In this document: positions 1-8,248 of the stretch, piece after piece | How positions within the stretch are numbered: position 1 is the first letter of the stretch | Layout: every line of letters begins with the position of its first letter | Notes under the pieces: model-generated | Database searches by the model: none | The model's input: only the letters and a program-made list of their open reading frames with translations | What the model was told of the DNA's origin: nothing | Assembly (NCBI GenBank): GCA_052034865.1 | Contig: JBPOIC010000016.1 | Span: forward strand, 1 to 35,502 | DNA length: 35,502 bases | Source of the DNA: JBPOIC01 sp052034865 | GTDB lineage: Bacteria; UBA10199; JADFYH01 | Direction: 5' to 3' | Program-made: the position numbers and the translations under genes

Positions 1-1
1 T

Positions 2-508
2 AAGATGCAGCAAGCAAATCATCGTTCTGGCACAGCGGCAACGAAAACGCGTGGGGCGGTTTCTGGATCAACCCGAAAAATTTATCGCCAAAAAGGAACT
101 GGGAATGCCCGTCATGGAGATATCAAAGCTCCTGTTTTCGTGGGAGGTGGGCAAACTTTTGGGCCACAAGTGAGAGATTATTCATACCGCATACCAACTA
201 CAGCGAGGAAGGCTGCTTTGGTCAGTGCTATCACCTATAAATTTAAAGAATCAAAGCTTAAAGTAATTGATACGATTAATTTTGAAAAAATTAAAACAAA
301 AGATGCACAATCGTTTTTTCAAAAGCTAGGAGTGGATAACGCATTGCTGGTTATTGAGGGAAAAAACGAAAATGTCGAAAAATCTGTTCGAAATCTTCGT
401 TCTCATAAAGTGATTCGAGTGGAGGGGATCAATCCCCTTGATATTTTAAAGTATGATCACTTGGTCCTCACTCAATCTGCAATAAAGAAAATTGAGGAGA
501 TTGTTTGA
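2..508 (+). CDS. rplD: 50S ribosomal protein L4, 5'-truncated by window edge
   Basis: Large-subunit protein L4, which binds 23S rRNA near the exit tunnel and in some bacteria also represses its own operon. The visible part opens in the long tunnel-reaching loop (KTRGAVSG, then RQKGTGNARHG and GGGQTFGP) and runs to the normal C-terminus. L4 usually has about 40 more residues before this point, and the frame is open to base 2, so the true start lies outside the window; the first in-frame ATG (position 5) is internal. rplW follows one base after the stop, as in the canonical S10 operon. Confidence 0.96.
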   Translation, partial: KMQQANHRSGTAATKTRGAVSGSTRKIYRQKGTGNARHGDIKAPVFVGGGQTFGPQVRDYSYRIPTTARKAALVSAITYKFKESKLKVIDTINFEKIKTKDAQSFFQKLGVDNALLVIEGKNENVEKSVRNLRSHKVIRVEGINPLDILKYDHLVLTQSAIKKIEEIV

Positions 509-509
509 T

Positions 510-797
510 ATGGACTTGTATAAGGTAATTGTCAGGCCATTAATCACTGAAAAGGCAACCTCCTTGAAGGAATCGGGAAATCAGTACGTTTTTCAAGTAA
601 GTATATCTGCAAATAAATATCAGATTACGAATGCAGTTGAAAAGATATTTAAAGTTCAGGTAACTGATATTAAAACCTGTCGCTTTCGAGGAAAGCAGCG
701 CAGGGTTGGAAAATCTATTGGAAAGCGTCCTAACTGGAAAAAAGCTTACGTGACCCTCAAAGAGGGAGATAGATTACAATTCATTGAAGGGGTCTAA
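510..797 (+). CDS. rplW: 50S ribosomal protein L23
   Basis: L23 sits at the mouth of the peptide exit tunnel and docks trigger factor and SRP. The 95-residue product begins MDLYKVIVRPLITEKAT, the family N-terminus, and has the usual basic C-terminal half (GKRPNWKKAYVTL). A longer in-frame TTG start at 492 would overlap rplD, but the family N-terminus and a GAGGAGA ribosome-binding site at about 494-500 place the start at ATG 510. Confidence 0.96.
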   Translation: MDLYKVIVRPLITEKATSLKESGNQYVFQVSISANKYQITNAVEKIFKVQVTDIKTCRFRGKQRRVGKSIGKRPNWKKAYVTLKEGDRLQFIEGV

Positions 798-808
798 AGG
801 ATACTGCA

Positions 809-1639
809 ATGTCTGTTAAAGAATATAAAGCGACAACTCCAGGTAGAAGAGGAATGAGCGTATTGGTTTATGATGGATTAACCAATAAAGCTCCTGAGAA
901 GTCATTGGTTCGATTTTTGCCAAAATCAGGAGGAAGAAATAATAAAGGGCATATTACTTCCCGCCATATTGGGGGTGGGCACCGTAAGAAATACAGGGTT
1001 ATTGATTTTAAAAGGAATAAGATCGAAATACCTGCAAAAGTAGCATCAATCGAATATGATCCAAACAGATCTGCTCATATTGCGTTGCTTAATTATGCAG
1101 ATGGTGAAAAGAGATACATGCTTGCTACTCAAGGGTTGAGAGTTGGTGCGAAAATTTATGCCTCAGAGAAGGCTGATATAGTTAGTGGAAATACACTTCA
1201 ATTGAAGAATATTCCGGTTGGTACGAATATCTGTAATATAGAATTAAAAGTTGGTAGAGGTGGTCAATTAGCGAGAAGCGCAGGGGTGTATGCTCAATTG
1301 ATGGCTAAAGAAGTCAGATATGCGTTGGTAAAGCTTCCTTCTGGAGAAGTGAGAAAGATACTTTTGGAGTGTAGAGCAACTGTGGGTGAAGTAAGTAATC
1401 CCTCCCATGAAAATGTAGCAATAGGCAAAGCAGGACGCACGAGGTGGATGGGAGTAAGGCCGACTGTGCGAGGAGTGGCAATGAATCCCGTTGATCATCC
1501 TCATGGGGGTGGTGAAGGTAAAAGTAAAGGTGGTAATCATCCGCAAAGTCCTTGGGGACAACCTGCAAAAGGTTTTAAGACTCGGCAAAACAAGAGGACA
1601 GATAAGTTTATAGTTAAAGATAGAAGAGCAAAATTATAG
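809..1639 (+). CDS. rplB: 50S ribosomal protein L2
   Basis: L2 is a core 23S rRNA-binding protein needed for subunit joining and peptidyl-transferase assembly. The 276-residue length is typical. Diagnostic stretches are GGGHRKKYRVIDFKR in the N-terminal OB region and NPVDHPHGGGEGKSKGG near the C-terminus; the latter contains the conserved histidine that lies close to the peptidyl-transferase centre. It lies 11 bp after rplW and 24 bp before rpsS, in canonical order. Confidence 0.98.
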   Translation: MSVKEYKATTPGRRGMSVLVYDGLTNKAPEKSLVRFLPKSGGRNNKGHITSRHIGGGHRKKYRVIDFKRNKIEIPAKVASIEYDPNRSAHIALLNYADGEKRYMLATQGLRVGAKIYASEKADIVSGNTLQLKNIPVGTNICNIELKVGRGGQLARSAGVYAQLMAKEVRYALVKLPSGEVRKILLECRATVGEVSNPSHENVAIGKAGRTRWMGVRPTVRGVAMNPVDHPHGGGEGKSKGGNHPQSPWGQPAKGFKTRQNKRTDKFIVKDRRAKL

Positions 1640-1663
1640 TTTAGAAAATTGTAGGATTCAATT

Positions 1664-1960
1664 ATGGCTAGATCTCTCAAAAAAGGTCCTTTTGTTGACG
1701 AGTGCTTAATTAAAAAAGTGCAGATCATGAGGGATGCAAAAACGAAGAAAGTAATTAAAACCTGGTCCAGAAGATCAACTGTTATCCCCGAGTTTGTTGG
1801 AGTTACGTTCGCAGTTCACAATGGGAAAAAGTTTATACCAGTTTTTGTTTCTGAAAATATGGTAGGTCATAAATTGGGCGAGTTTTCTCCTACTCGAACC
1901 TTCCAGCTGCATTCAGGAGACCGTAAAGTGAAGGCTGAGGGTGCTCAGGGCGGCAAATAG
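1664..1960 (+). CDS. rpsS: 30S ribosomal protein S19
   Basis: S19 forms part of the 30S head with S13 and contacts the A-site finger. The 98-residue product starts MARSLKKGPFVDECL and carries the family signatures VTFAVHNGKKFIPVFV and VGHKLGEFSPTRTF. Length and position between rplB and rplV are as expected. Confidence 0.98.
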   Translation: MARSLKKGPFVDECLIKKVQIMRDAKTKKVIKTWSRRSTVIPEFVGVTFAVHNGKKFIPVFVSENMVGHKLGEFSPTRTFQLHSGDRKVKAEGAQGGK

Positions 1961-1981
1961 CATTTGTAAAGGATAGATTTT

Positions 1982-2320
1982 ATGACTTCACGGGTTCGTG
2001 CGAAAATCAGTTATTTAAGGGTTGCTCCTAGAAAAGTAAGGCTAGTTTGCGATCTTGTAAGAGGGAAAAAAGTGCAAGATGCTCTCGATATCTTGCGGTT
2101 CACCCAAAGAGGCTGCGCTCTTAATATTTTAAAATTAATACAATCAGCAGTAGCTAATGCAAATTACAAGGGTGGGTATGATGTGGATAATCTTTATGTC
2201 GATCAGATCATGGTAGACCAGGGTTCTATTTTGAAAAGGTCGCTTCCGCGAGCAAAAGGGACGGCAACTCCTATTCAGAAAAAGTCCAGTCACGTAACTG
2301 TTGTCCTTTCAGAAAAATAA
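1982..2320 (+). CDS. rplV: 50S ribosomal protein L22
   Basis: L22 contributes the long beta-hairpin that lines the narrowest part of the exit tunnel, where macrolide-resistance changes arise in other species. The 112-residue product has the conserved RVAPRKVRLVCDLVRGK segment near the N-terminus and the hairpin and C-terminal strand SLPRAKGTATPIQKKSSHVTV. No insertion or deletion in the hairpin is obvious by eye. An AAAGGA site sits just upstream (about 1968-1973). Confidence 0.97.
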   Translation: MTSRVRAKISYLRVAPRKVRLVCDLVRGKKVQDALDILRFTQRGCALNILKLIQSAVANANYKGGYDVDNLYVDQIMVDQGSILKRSLPRAKGTATPIQKKSSHVTVVLSEK

Positions 2321-2386
2321 GACTTTTGTTTTGAGGTGTTCACTACACTGATATATCTCATTAAGAAGTCACAAAAAATAAAATTT

Positions 2387-3025
2387 ATGGGTCAAAAAGT
2401 TCATCCATACGGATTTAGAGTAGGTGTGACAAAACCATGGCTTTCAAAATGGTACAGCCAGAAACAGTTCTCAACACTGTTACATGAAGATATTAAATTC
2501 AGAAAGATAGTCAAAGAGCGTCTTTACACTACTGGTGTGGCTCGAATCAATATTGAGCGCGCTGCAAGTAAGGTTAAAATCATCATCCATACAGCAAGGC
2601 CTGGACTTGTTATAGGAAAGAAAGGCGCAGGCATAGACGCCCTGAGAGCTGAACTTCAAAAGCACACTAAGAATGAGGTGTTTTTGGATATTCAAGAGGT
2701 CCGAAAAGCAGAGATAGATGCGCAGTTGGTGGCTGAAAATATTGCCTTGCAACTTGAAAGACGGGTTGCTTTTAGAAGAGCTATGAAACGTGGAGTGCAG
2801 TCTGCGCTTAAGATGGGTGCAGAAGGAATTAAAGTTAAAGTAGGAGGGCGTTTGGGAGGGGCTGAAATAGCTCGGGTGGAGTGGTATCATGAAGGGAGGG
2901 TTCCCCTTCACACTTTGCGTGCCGATATTGATTATGGCTTTGCAGAAGCCCATACGACATATGGGATAATTGGGGTTAAAGTTTGGATTTGTAAGGGCGA
3001 AATTTTATCGAAGTCAGCAGCCTAA
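2387..3025 (+). CDS. rpsC: 30S ribosomal protein S3
   Basis: S3 lies at the mRNA entry channel and contributes to helicase activity on the 30S subunit. The start MGQKVHPYGFRVG is the near-invariant family N-terminus, so ATG 2387 is preferred over an in-frame GTG at 2336 that would add 17 residues. A KH domain is marked by VIGKKGAGIDAL, and the C-terminal domain ends with GVKVWICKGEIL. The product is 212 residues. The bases just before the start are A-rich with no clear Shine-Dalgarno, unlike its neighbours. Confidence 0.96.
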   Translation: MGQKVHPYGFRVGVTKPWLSKWYSQKQFSTLLHEDIKFRKIVKERLYTTGVARINIERAASKVKIIIHTARPGLVIGKKGAGIDALRAELQKHTKNEVFLDIQEVRKAEIDAQLVAENIALQLERRVAFRRAMKRGVQSALKMGAEGIKVKVGGRLGGAEIARVEWYHEGRVPLHTLRADIDYGFAEAHTTYGIIGVKVWICKGEILSKSAA

Positions 3026-3042
3026 GGAATGGAGAGTAGTCT

Positions 3043-3465
3043 ATGTTAATGCCTTCGAAGGTAAAATACAGAAAACAGCAAAAGGGAAGGATGAGAGGCC
3101 GTGCTTATCGTGGCTGCAATATGAATTTCGGGGACTATGCCCTTCAGGCGTTGGAATGCGGTCGTATTACCGGTAGACAAATAGAGGCCGCAAGAATTGC
3201 GATTACTCGATTTGTAAAGCGAGGTGGAAAAGTTTGGATTCGGATTTTTCCGGACAAGCCTGTTACCAAAAAGCCTGCAGAAACCCGTATGGGTAAAGGT
3301 AAGGGGAACCCTGAGGAATGGGTGGCAGTCATCAAGCCGGGAAGGATATTGTATGAGATGGAAGGGGTTACACCGGATGTGGCTAATAAAGCTTTGATGC
3401 TAGCGGCTCACAAACTGCCAATAAAAACCAAATTTGTTCAAAGGGAGGGGTACCGTGAAGCCTGA
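3043..3465 (+). CDS. rplP: 50S ribosomal protein L16
   Basis: L16 organises the A-site region of the large subunit. The N-terminus MLMPSKVKYRKQQKGRMRG is the family hallmark, followed by the ITRFVKRGGKVWIRIFPDKP core and the GKGKGNPEEWVAVIKPGR loop. The 140-residue length is normal. Its last codons overlap the GTG start of rpmC, so the two are probably translationally coupled. Confidence 0.98.
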   Translation: MLMPSKVKYRKQQKGRMRGRAYRGCNMNFGDYALQALECGRITGRQIEAARIAITRFVKRGGKVWIRIFPDKPVTKKPAETRMGKGKGNPEEWVAVIKPGRILYEMEGVTPDVANKALMLAAHKLPIKTKFVQREGYREA

Positions 3466-3643
3466 TGAATTAAGATCCAAGAATGCTGACGACTTGAAAA
3501 ATATTCAAAAAGAATTGAGTGAAGAACTTTTTAAATTAAAAATTCAAAAGTCTACCGGCCAACTAGAGAAAACCCATCGCATGAAAGAGTTGAGAGTTGG
3601 AATTGCAAGAGTTATGACTGAGATTAATGTAAGAGATAGGTAA
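3455..3643 (+). CDS. rpmC: 50S ribosomal protein L29
   Basis: L29 is a small two-helix protein next to L23 at the tunnel exit. The likely start is GTG 3455 (MKPDELRSKNADDLKN), preceded by a strong purine-rich site AAGGGAGGGG at 3441-3450; a more upstream TTG at 3434 would place that site inside the gene. The 62-residue product has the conserved core EELFKLKIQKSTGQLEKTHR. It overlaps rplP by 11 bp. Confidence 0.94.
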   Translation: MKPDELRSKNADDLKNIQKELSEELFKLKIQKSTGQLEKTHRMKELRVGIARVMTEINVRDR

Positions 3644-3686
3644 ATACTTAGTAAGTTTGAAAATATACTTCGTTAGGTAAAAATGA

Positions 3687-3947
3687 ATGGAAAAGACAAG
3701 ACAAATAAAAATCAGAGTAGGAACAGTCCTGACAGATAGTGTTGATAAAACACGAACCGTTGTAGTGGATAGAATGGTTTTGCACCCTGTTTTTAAGAAA
3801 TATTTCAGAAGAACGACAAAGTTTCACGTTCATGATGAAAAGAATCTATGTCACGCAGGGGATCAGGTGGAGATTGTGGAGTGTCGTCCTGTCTCTAAAA
3901 CGAAGCGTTGGAGATTGATGGGTATTGTTAAAAAGGCTGCTGTATAA
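3687..3947 (+). CDS. rpsQ: 30S ribosomal protein S17
   Basis: S17 is a primary 16S rRNA-binding protein with an OB fold. The 86-residue product shows GTVLTDSVDKTRTVVVDR followed by HPVFKKYFRRTTKFHVHDE, both typical. Another ATG four bases upstream (3683) is in a different frame and gives no S17-like protein. It sits 43 bp after rpmC and 16 bp before rplN. Confidence 0.97.
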   Translation: MEKTRQIKIRVGTVLTDSVDKTRTVVVDRMVLHPVFKKYFRRTTKFHVHDEKNLCHAGDQVEIVECRPVSKTKRWRLMGIVKKAAV

Positions 3948-3963
3948 TTTGAAAGTATAAGTC

Positions 3964-4332
3964 ATGATTCAAGTTCAATCTATATTAAATTCAGCTGATA
4001 ATACAGGGGCTAAGAGATTGATGTGTATAAAGGTCCTTGGGGGTACTCGCAGGCGTTACGCAACGATTGGAGACGTGATTGTTGTGTCTGTAAAGGAGTC
4101 GATTCCTGAGGGGAAAGTAAAAAAGGGAGATGTTAAAAAGGGAGTTATTGTCCGCACGCGTAAGGAAGTGCGTAGAGCTGATGGTTCCTATATTCGATTT
4201 GATGAAAACTCGGTCGTCTTGATCGACGCCAACGGCGAGCCCTTGGGTACTCGTATTTTTGGCCCGATTGCAAGAGAGCTTAGAGCAAAAAAATTCATGA
4301 AGATTATTTCATTGGCACCTGAGGTTTTATAA
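3964..4332 (+). CDS. rplN: 50S ribosomal protein L14
   Basis: L14 forms inter-subunit bridges with 16S rRNA. The 122-residue length and the opening MIQVQSILNSADNTGAK are invariant family features; the C-terminal GEPLGTRIFGPIARELR is also typical. Its TAA stop touches the ATG of rplX with no spacer, which suggests coupled translation. Confidence 0.98.
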   Translation: MIQVQSILNSADNTGAKRLMCIKVLGGTRRRYATIGDVIVVSVKESIPEGKVKKGDVKKGVIVRTRKEVRRADGSYIRFDENSVVLIDANGEPLGTRIFGPIARELRAKKFMKIISLAPEVL

Positions 4333-4665
4333 ATGAGACAGCTTAACACCTACATTAAAAAAAATGACTTAGTATATGTCATTGCTGGAAAAGAAAAGAA
4401 GAAGTCAGGGAAAGTTCTAAAGATAATCCCAGAAAAATCTAGAGTCCTTGTCGAAAAGCTTAATATGGTGAAAGTTCACCAAAAGCCTACCGCAAAGAAC
4501 AGACAGGGGGGGATTATTCAGAAAGAAGCTGGGATCCATGTTTCCAACCTGCTACTTTACTGTAATAAATGTTCAAAAGGAGTACGTGTTTCATTATCCC
4601 AATCGCCCAAAGGCAAAATAAGAATCTGTAAAAAATGTGGTGAAGAAATCTCAACTGTGAAGTAA
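4333..4665 (+). CDS. rplX: 50S ribosomal protein L24, zinc-ribbon form
   Basis: L24 is an early assembly initiator for the large subunit. The N-terminal KOW region is visible (KNDLVYVIAGKEKKKSGKV). The C-terminal part carries two Cys pairs, YCNKCSKG and ICKKCGEE, forming a zinc ribbon found in only some bacterial L24 proteins. At 110 residues it is close to the usual length. It begins on the base after the rplN stop. Confidence 0.97.
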   Translation: MRQLNTYIKKNDLVYVIAGKEKKKSGKVLKIIPEKSRVLVEKLNMVKVHQKPTAKNRQGGIIQKEAGIHVSNLLLYCNKCSKGVRVSLSQSPKGKIRICKKCGEEISTVK

Positions 4666-4705
4666 CAATCTTACTTTGAGATTAATTTTTTTAGAGAAGA
4701 TATTT

Positions 4706-5248
4706 ATGGTGTCTAAATTTGAAGAAAAATATAAAAAACAAATACTTCCACAGTTGAGGGACGAACTGGGGCTTAAGAACATTATGGAGGTTCCAAAGCT
4801 AGTGAAGGTGGTTTTGAATACATCCATTTCAGAAGCGACCCAAAATATTAAAGCCCTTGATTCAGCAGCAGCTGAACTGGCTCAAATTACCGGACAGAAG
4901 CCAGTAGTTACAAAGGCAAAAAAGTCCATTGCAGCATTTAAGTTACGAGAGGGGCAGCCAATAGGTGCCTGTGTCACTCTAAGGCAGAAGAAGATGTTTG
5001 AGTTTTTAAATCGCCTCCTCCACATTGCATTACCTCGCGTGAGGGACTTTAAGGGAGTCTCGCCCAAGTCTTTTGATGGAAGAGGTAATTATACCCTAGG
5101 AATTACTGAGCAAATTATCTTTCCAGAAATTAATTACGATAAAATTGATAAAATTAGAGGCATGAACATTACTATTTGCACCACAGCAAATACGGACGAT
5201 CATGCAAGAGCATTATTAAAAGCTCTTGGTGTTCCCTTCAGGTCTTAA
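4706..5248 (+). CDS. rplE: 50S ribosomal protein L5
   Basis: L5 binds 5S rRNA in the central protuberance. The start MVSKFEEKYKKQILPQL (ATG 4706) matches family N-termini; an upstream in-frame start at 4676 would add ten atypical residues. The body shows KKSIAAFKLREGQPIGACVTLR and the C-terminal GITEQIIFPEINYDKIDKIRG. The length of 180 residues is standard. Confidence 0.97.
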   Translation: MVSKFEEKYKKQILPQLRDELGLKNIMEVPKLVKVVLNTSISEATQNIKALDSAAAELAQITGQKPVVTKAKKSIAAFKLREGQPIGACVTLRQKKMFEFLNRLLHIALPRVRDFKGVSPKSFDGRGNYTLGITEQIIFPEINYDKIDKIRGMNITICTTANTDDHARALLKALGVPFRS

Positions 5249-5264
5249 GTAGAGAGAATAAACC

Positions 5265-5450
5265 ATGGCAAAAAAATCGCTTATCGCAAAGGCAACAAGA
5301 GAACCAAAGTTTAGTGCCCGTGCTTACAACCGATGCCCTTTATGTGGTCGTCCGAGAGCTTTTTTAAGAAAGTTTCAGATGTGTCGACTATGTTTTAGAT
5401 TGCATGCAAGAAAAGGTGAGATCCCAGGAGTCATTAAGGCTAGCTGGTAA
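5265..5450 (+). CDS. rpsN: 30S ribosomal protein S14, zinc-binding short form
   Basis: S14 belongs to the 30S head. This is the 61-residue zinc type (C+), with CPLCGRPRAF and MCRLCFR giving four zinc ligands, and the usual C-terminus GEIPGVIKASW. Many bacteria also keep a zinc-free paralogue for zinc starvation; none is present in this window. Confidence 0.98.
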   Translation: MAKKSLIAKATREPKFSARAYNRCPLCGRPRAFLRKFQMCRLCFRLHARKGEIPGVIKASW

Positions 5451-5473
5451 TAACAAGTAAAATAAGGTAACCC

Positions 5474-5869
5474 ATGAATACCGATCCAATAGCAGATATG
5501 TTAACACGTATCAGGAATGCAATCCATGCTCAAAAAGAGATTGTTGAAATTCCTTTTTCACAACTTAAGATGAAATTGGCACAGATTTTACAGGAAAATG
5601 GTTATATTCGAGCCTTAAATCTGATTGAAGATGGGAAAAAGAAAAAAATCAGCCTTATTTTGAAATACGCAAATTCTAAGGCGCCTTCATTAATCACGTT
5701 GAACCGAATTTCTAAGCCAGGTAGAAGGGTTTACGTAGGATATGAAGATTTAAAACCTGTATTAGGTGGAATGGGCCTTTCAGTCATCTCTACATCGAAG
5801 GGGCTTTTGACTGATAGGCAAGCTAAGGAAATGAAAGCCGGTGGTGAACTTCTTTGCGAAATTTGGTAA
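5474..5869 (+). CDS. rpsH: 30S ribosomal protein S8
   Basis: S8 binds the central domain of 16S rRNA and, in enterobacteria, represses the spc operon. The 131-residue product opens with NTDPIADMLTRIRNAIHA and ends with STSKGLLTDRQAKEMKAGG, both diagnostic. A 69-bp AT-rich spacer follows before rplF, longer than most spacers in this run. Confidence 0.98.
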   Translation: MNTDPIADMLTRIRNAIHAQKEIVEIPFSQLKMKLAQILQENGYIRALNLIEDGKKKKISLILKYANSKAPSLITLNRISKPGRRVYVGYEDLKPVLGGMGLSVISTSKGLLTDRQAKEMKAGGELLCEIW

Positions 5870-5938
5870 TTCAATTGATTAATTCGCGTTTATCTTATTT
5901 CCATAAATTAATAGAAAACCTTATTGTATTGGAAAATT

Positions 5939-6493
5939 ATGTCTAGGGTAGGAAAGAAAACAATAGTATTCCCAGAAAAAGTCAAAGCTACCATCCAAGG
6001 AAAGGAACTGTCTGTGGAGGGACCATTGGGCAGGTTGATATTATCCCTTCCTACAGGGATTGCTATATCGATAGATCCAAAACAAATTCAAGTACAAAGA
6101 GAAAATGATGAAAGGTTGACTCGCTCTAAACATGGTTTAGCGAGAGCCTTGATTGCAAATATGGTGGAAGGTGTGTCCAAGGGATTTAAAAGAGAGCTTG
6201 ATATTAACGGAGTGGGCTATCGAGCTGAGATAAAGGGTAATGACCTCCAATTAACTGTTGGTTTCTCTCATCAGGTCCTATACCCAATACCAACTGGAAT
6301 TAAGGCTACAGTTGAGAAGCAGACTCATATTACTTTGATTGGCGCTGACAAAGAATTGATAGGTCGTGTGGTTTCTGAGATTCGCAATGTGAAGCCACCA
6401 GAGCCCTATAAAGCAAAAGGTATTAAATATTCAGAAGAAGTGGTTCGTCGCAAGGCTGGTAAGTCAGCTGCTTCAGGTGGTAAAGGAAAATAA
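5939..6493 (+). CDS. rplF: 50S ribosomal protein L6
   Basis: L6 sits near the sarcin-ricin loop and the factor-binding site. The ATG at 5939 gives MSRVGKKTIVFPEKV, the family start; a TTG at 5924 in frame would add five residues. The C-terminal signature KPPEPYKAKGIKYSEEVVRR is intact. The product is 184 residues with a short basic, glycine-rich tail. Confidence 0.97.
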   Translation: MSRVGKKTIVFPEKVKATIQGKELSVEGPLGRLILSLPTGIAISIDPKQIQVQRENDERLTRSKHGLARALIANMVEGVSKGFKRELDINGVGYRAEIKGNDLQLTVGFSHQVLYPIPTGIKATVEKQTHITLIGADKELIGRVVSEIRNVKPPEPYKAKGIKYSEEVVRRKAGKSAASGGKGK

Positions 6494-6495
6494 CG

Positions 6496-6849
6496 ATGTC
6501 ATCTACAAAAGAATCGATAAGAGCTCGTAGGAAACTAAGAATTAAAAAGAAGATTCAGGGAACTCCAGATAGGCCTCGACTATCTGTATTTCGTAGTGTG
6601 AAGCATATTTATGCCCAGCTCATTGATGATGTTTCTGGAAAAACTATTTTACAGTTTTCCTCTAAAATCAGCGGATTTGAAGGAAGCGGTGGGAACATCG
6701 AGGGTGCAAAGAAAGTCGGTTTAGCCTTGGCAGAGAGAGCGCTGGAAAAAGGCTATGATAAAATTGTTTTTGATAGAAATGGTTATCTATATCATGGACG
6801 TGTAAAGGCCTTGGCCGAAGCAGCACGTGAAAAAGGACTCAATTTTTAA
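6496..6849 (+). CDS. rplR: 50S ribosomal protein L18
   Basis: L18 binds 5S rRNA together with L5. The 117-residue product has the basic N-terminus (RARRKLRIKKKIQGTPDRPRL), then SVFRSVKHIYAQLIDD, and the conserved end GYLYHGRVKALAEAAREKG. It starts two bases after the rplF stop. Confidence 0.98.
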   Translation: MSSTKESIRARRKLRIKKKIQGTPDRPRLSVFRSVKHIYAQLIDDVSGKTILQFSSKISGFEGSGGNIEGAKKVGLALAERALEKGYDKIVFDRNGYLYHGRVKALAEAAREKGLNF

Positions 6850-6864
6850 AGGATAAAAAGCCCT

Positions 6865-7335
6865 ATGGAAGCATCTGAGCAAGAGTTGGCAGAACGCGTT
6901 ATCAGTATTAACCGCACCGCAAAGGTTGTGAAGGGTGGAAGGCGGTTTAGTTTTAGTGCCTTAGTAGTTGTCGGAGATGGCCAAGGTCGGGTTGGAGTTG
7001 CCTTAGGAAAGGCAAAAGAAGTACCAGAAGCAATTCGTAAAGCTACAGAGGGAGCACGTCGGAGACTATCGACAGTAGCTGTACAAAAGGGAACTATTCC
7101 TCACGAAGTGATTGGGCGCTTTGGTGCTGCCAGAGTTCTTCTTAAACCAGCTTCTCCAGGAACAGGGGTGATTGCAGGTGGAGCAGTCAGGGCTGTTGTG
7201 GAAGTGGCTGGGATTCACAACATACTGACTAAATGCATTGGTACTAATAATCCTCATAATGTTGTAAAGGCAACGCTGGAAGGGCTCAAAAGGTTGAGAA
7301 CTCCAGAATCCTATCAAGCACTAAGAAATCAATAA
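6865..7335 (+). CDS. rpsE: 30S ribosomal protein S5
   Basis: S5 contributes to decoding fidelity and lies next to S4. The double-stranded-RNA-binding-like N domain carries VVVGDGQGRVGVALGKAKEV, and the C domain carries LLKPASPGTGVIAGGAVRAV and NPHNVVKATLEGL. The length of 156 residues is slightly short of the E. coli protein but normal. Confidence 0.98.
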   Translation: MEASEQELAERVISINRTAKVVKGGRRFSFSALVVVGDGQGRVGVALGKAKEVPEAIRKATEGARRRLSTVAVQKGTIPHEVIGRFGAARVLLKPASPGTGVIAGGAVRAVVEVAGIHNILTKCIGTNNPHNVVKATLEGLKRLRTPESYQALRNQ

Positions 7336-7340
7336 CAATT

Positions 7341-7784
7341 ATGGAAAAGACTGTTCGTATTTTTTTAAAGCAAGGAACGATTGCTACCAATAAGGATCAA
7401 AAAGCGACTGTGCAGGCATTAGGGCTTAAGTATCGCCATGCCTGTAGAGTTGTAAAAGACACGCCAGAGATTCGAGGAATGGTGAGTGCAGTTTCCCATT
7501 TGGTGACTCTTCAGGATGAGGTTTCGTTTCAGGTGCGTGAAAATTCAATATTTGGAAATATTCCTGAATATGATTTGGGCCCTATACCTGTTATATCCTC
7601 TGAGAATGAAAAAGAAAAAAAGAAGTCAGAGGCTAAAAAGGCAAATGTGGGTAATGGTGGGAAGGCTTTAGAGTCAGTAAAGCCTGTAAAAAAATCCTCG
7701 GCAAAACAAAAATTATCTTCAAATGCAAAAGCAGTCGCCGCTCCCAAGAAAGTGTCAGCTACTCGAAAGGTTAAGAGCAAATGA
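7341..7784 (+). CDS. rpmD: 50S ribosomal protein L30 with long C-terminal extension
   Basis: Residues 1-60 match the compact L30 fold: KTVRIFLKQGTIATNKDQ, then ALGLKYRHACRVVKDTPEIRGMV. L30 is normally about 60 residues, but here the frame continues to 147. Residues 61-86 are not low-complexity (FQVRENSIFGNIPEYDLGP); the rest is rich in Lys, Ala and Ser. The tail is in frame up to an ATGA overlap with rplO, so it looks real rather than a missed stop. Its role is unknown; rRNA or polyanion binding is only a guess. Confidence 0.88.
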   Translation: MEKTVRIFLKQGTIATNKDQKATVQALGLKYRHACRVVKDTPEIRGMVSAVSHLVTLQDEVSFQVRENSIFGNIPEYDLGPIPVISSENEKEKKKSEAKKANVGNGGKALESVKPVKKSSAKQKLSSNAKAVAAPKKVSATRKVKSK

Positions 7785-8248
7785 GTTATTTTTTATCTCA
7801 TCTCGAGTCCCCGCGTGGGGCTAATAAAAGGAAGAAACGTTTAGGTCGTGGCGACGCCAGTGGTCACGGAGGTACTTCCACTAAAGGTCATAAAGGACAA
7901 CGCGCACGATCAGGTGGGTATCATAAGCTTGGATTTGAAGGAGGACAAAATCCTCTAATTAGAAGAATACCAAAACGAGGGTTTACAAATATATTCAAAA
8001 GGTATTTTGAAGTAGTTAATGTTGGGGATTTGGCAATGGTAGAGCCTGGAGTAATAGTAGATCCGCAATATATGCATTCCCACGGACTATTGAGGTCTAT
8101 TAGAGAGAATGTGAAAATACTAGGAAGCGGAGACCTGAATATTGGAGTAGTTGTTCACGCCCATGAGTTTTCAAAGTCTGCAATTGAAAAAATTGAAAAA
8201 GCCGGCGGGAAGGTTGTCAAAATTGATCCTAAAGCGGAGAAAAAATAG
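7781..8248 (+). CDS. rplO: 50S ribosomal protein L15
   Basis: L15 is a late-assembly protein of the large subunit. The Gly-rich N-terminus shows GRGDASGHGGTSTKGHKGQRA, and KLGFEGGQNPLIRRIPKRGF follows, both typical. The product is 155 residues. The gene overlaps rpmD by 4 bp (ATGA), and its stop abuts the secY start. Confidence 0.97.
   Translation: MSYFLSHLESPRGANKRKKRLGRGDASGHGGTSTKGHKGQRARSGGYHKLGFEGGQNPLIRRIPKRGFTNIFKRYFEVVNVGDLAMVEPGVIVDPQYMHSHGLLRSIRENVKILGSGDLNIGVVVHAHEFSKSAIEKIEKAGGKVVKIDPKAEKK

Noticed and set aside
1268..1588. Minus-strand ORFs inside rplB
   Set aside because: Shadow frames of a highly conserved gene; His/Ser/Leu-rich composition and no start signals.
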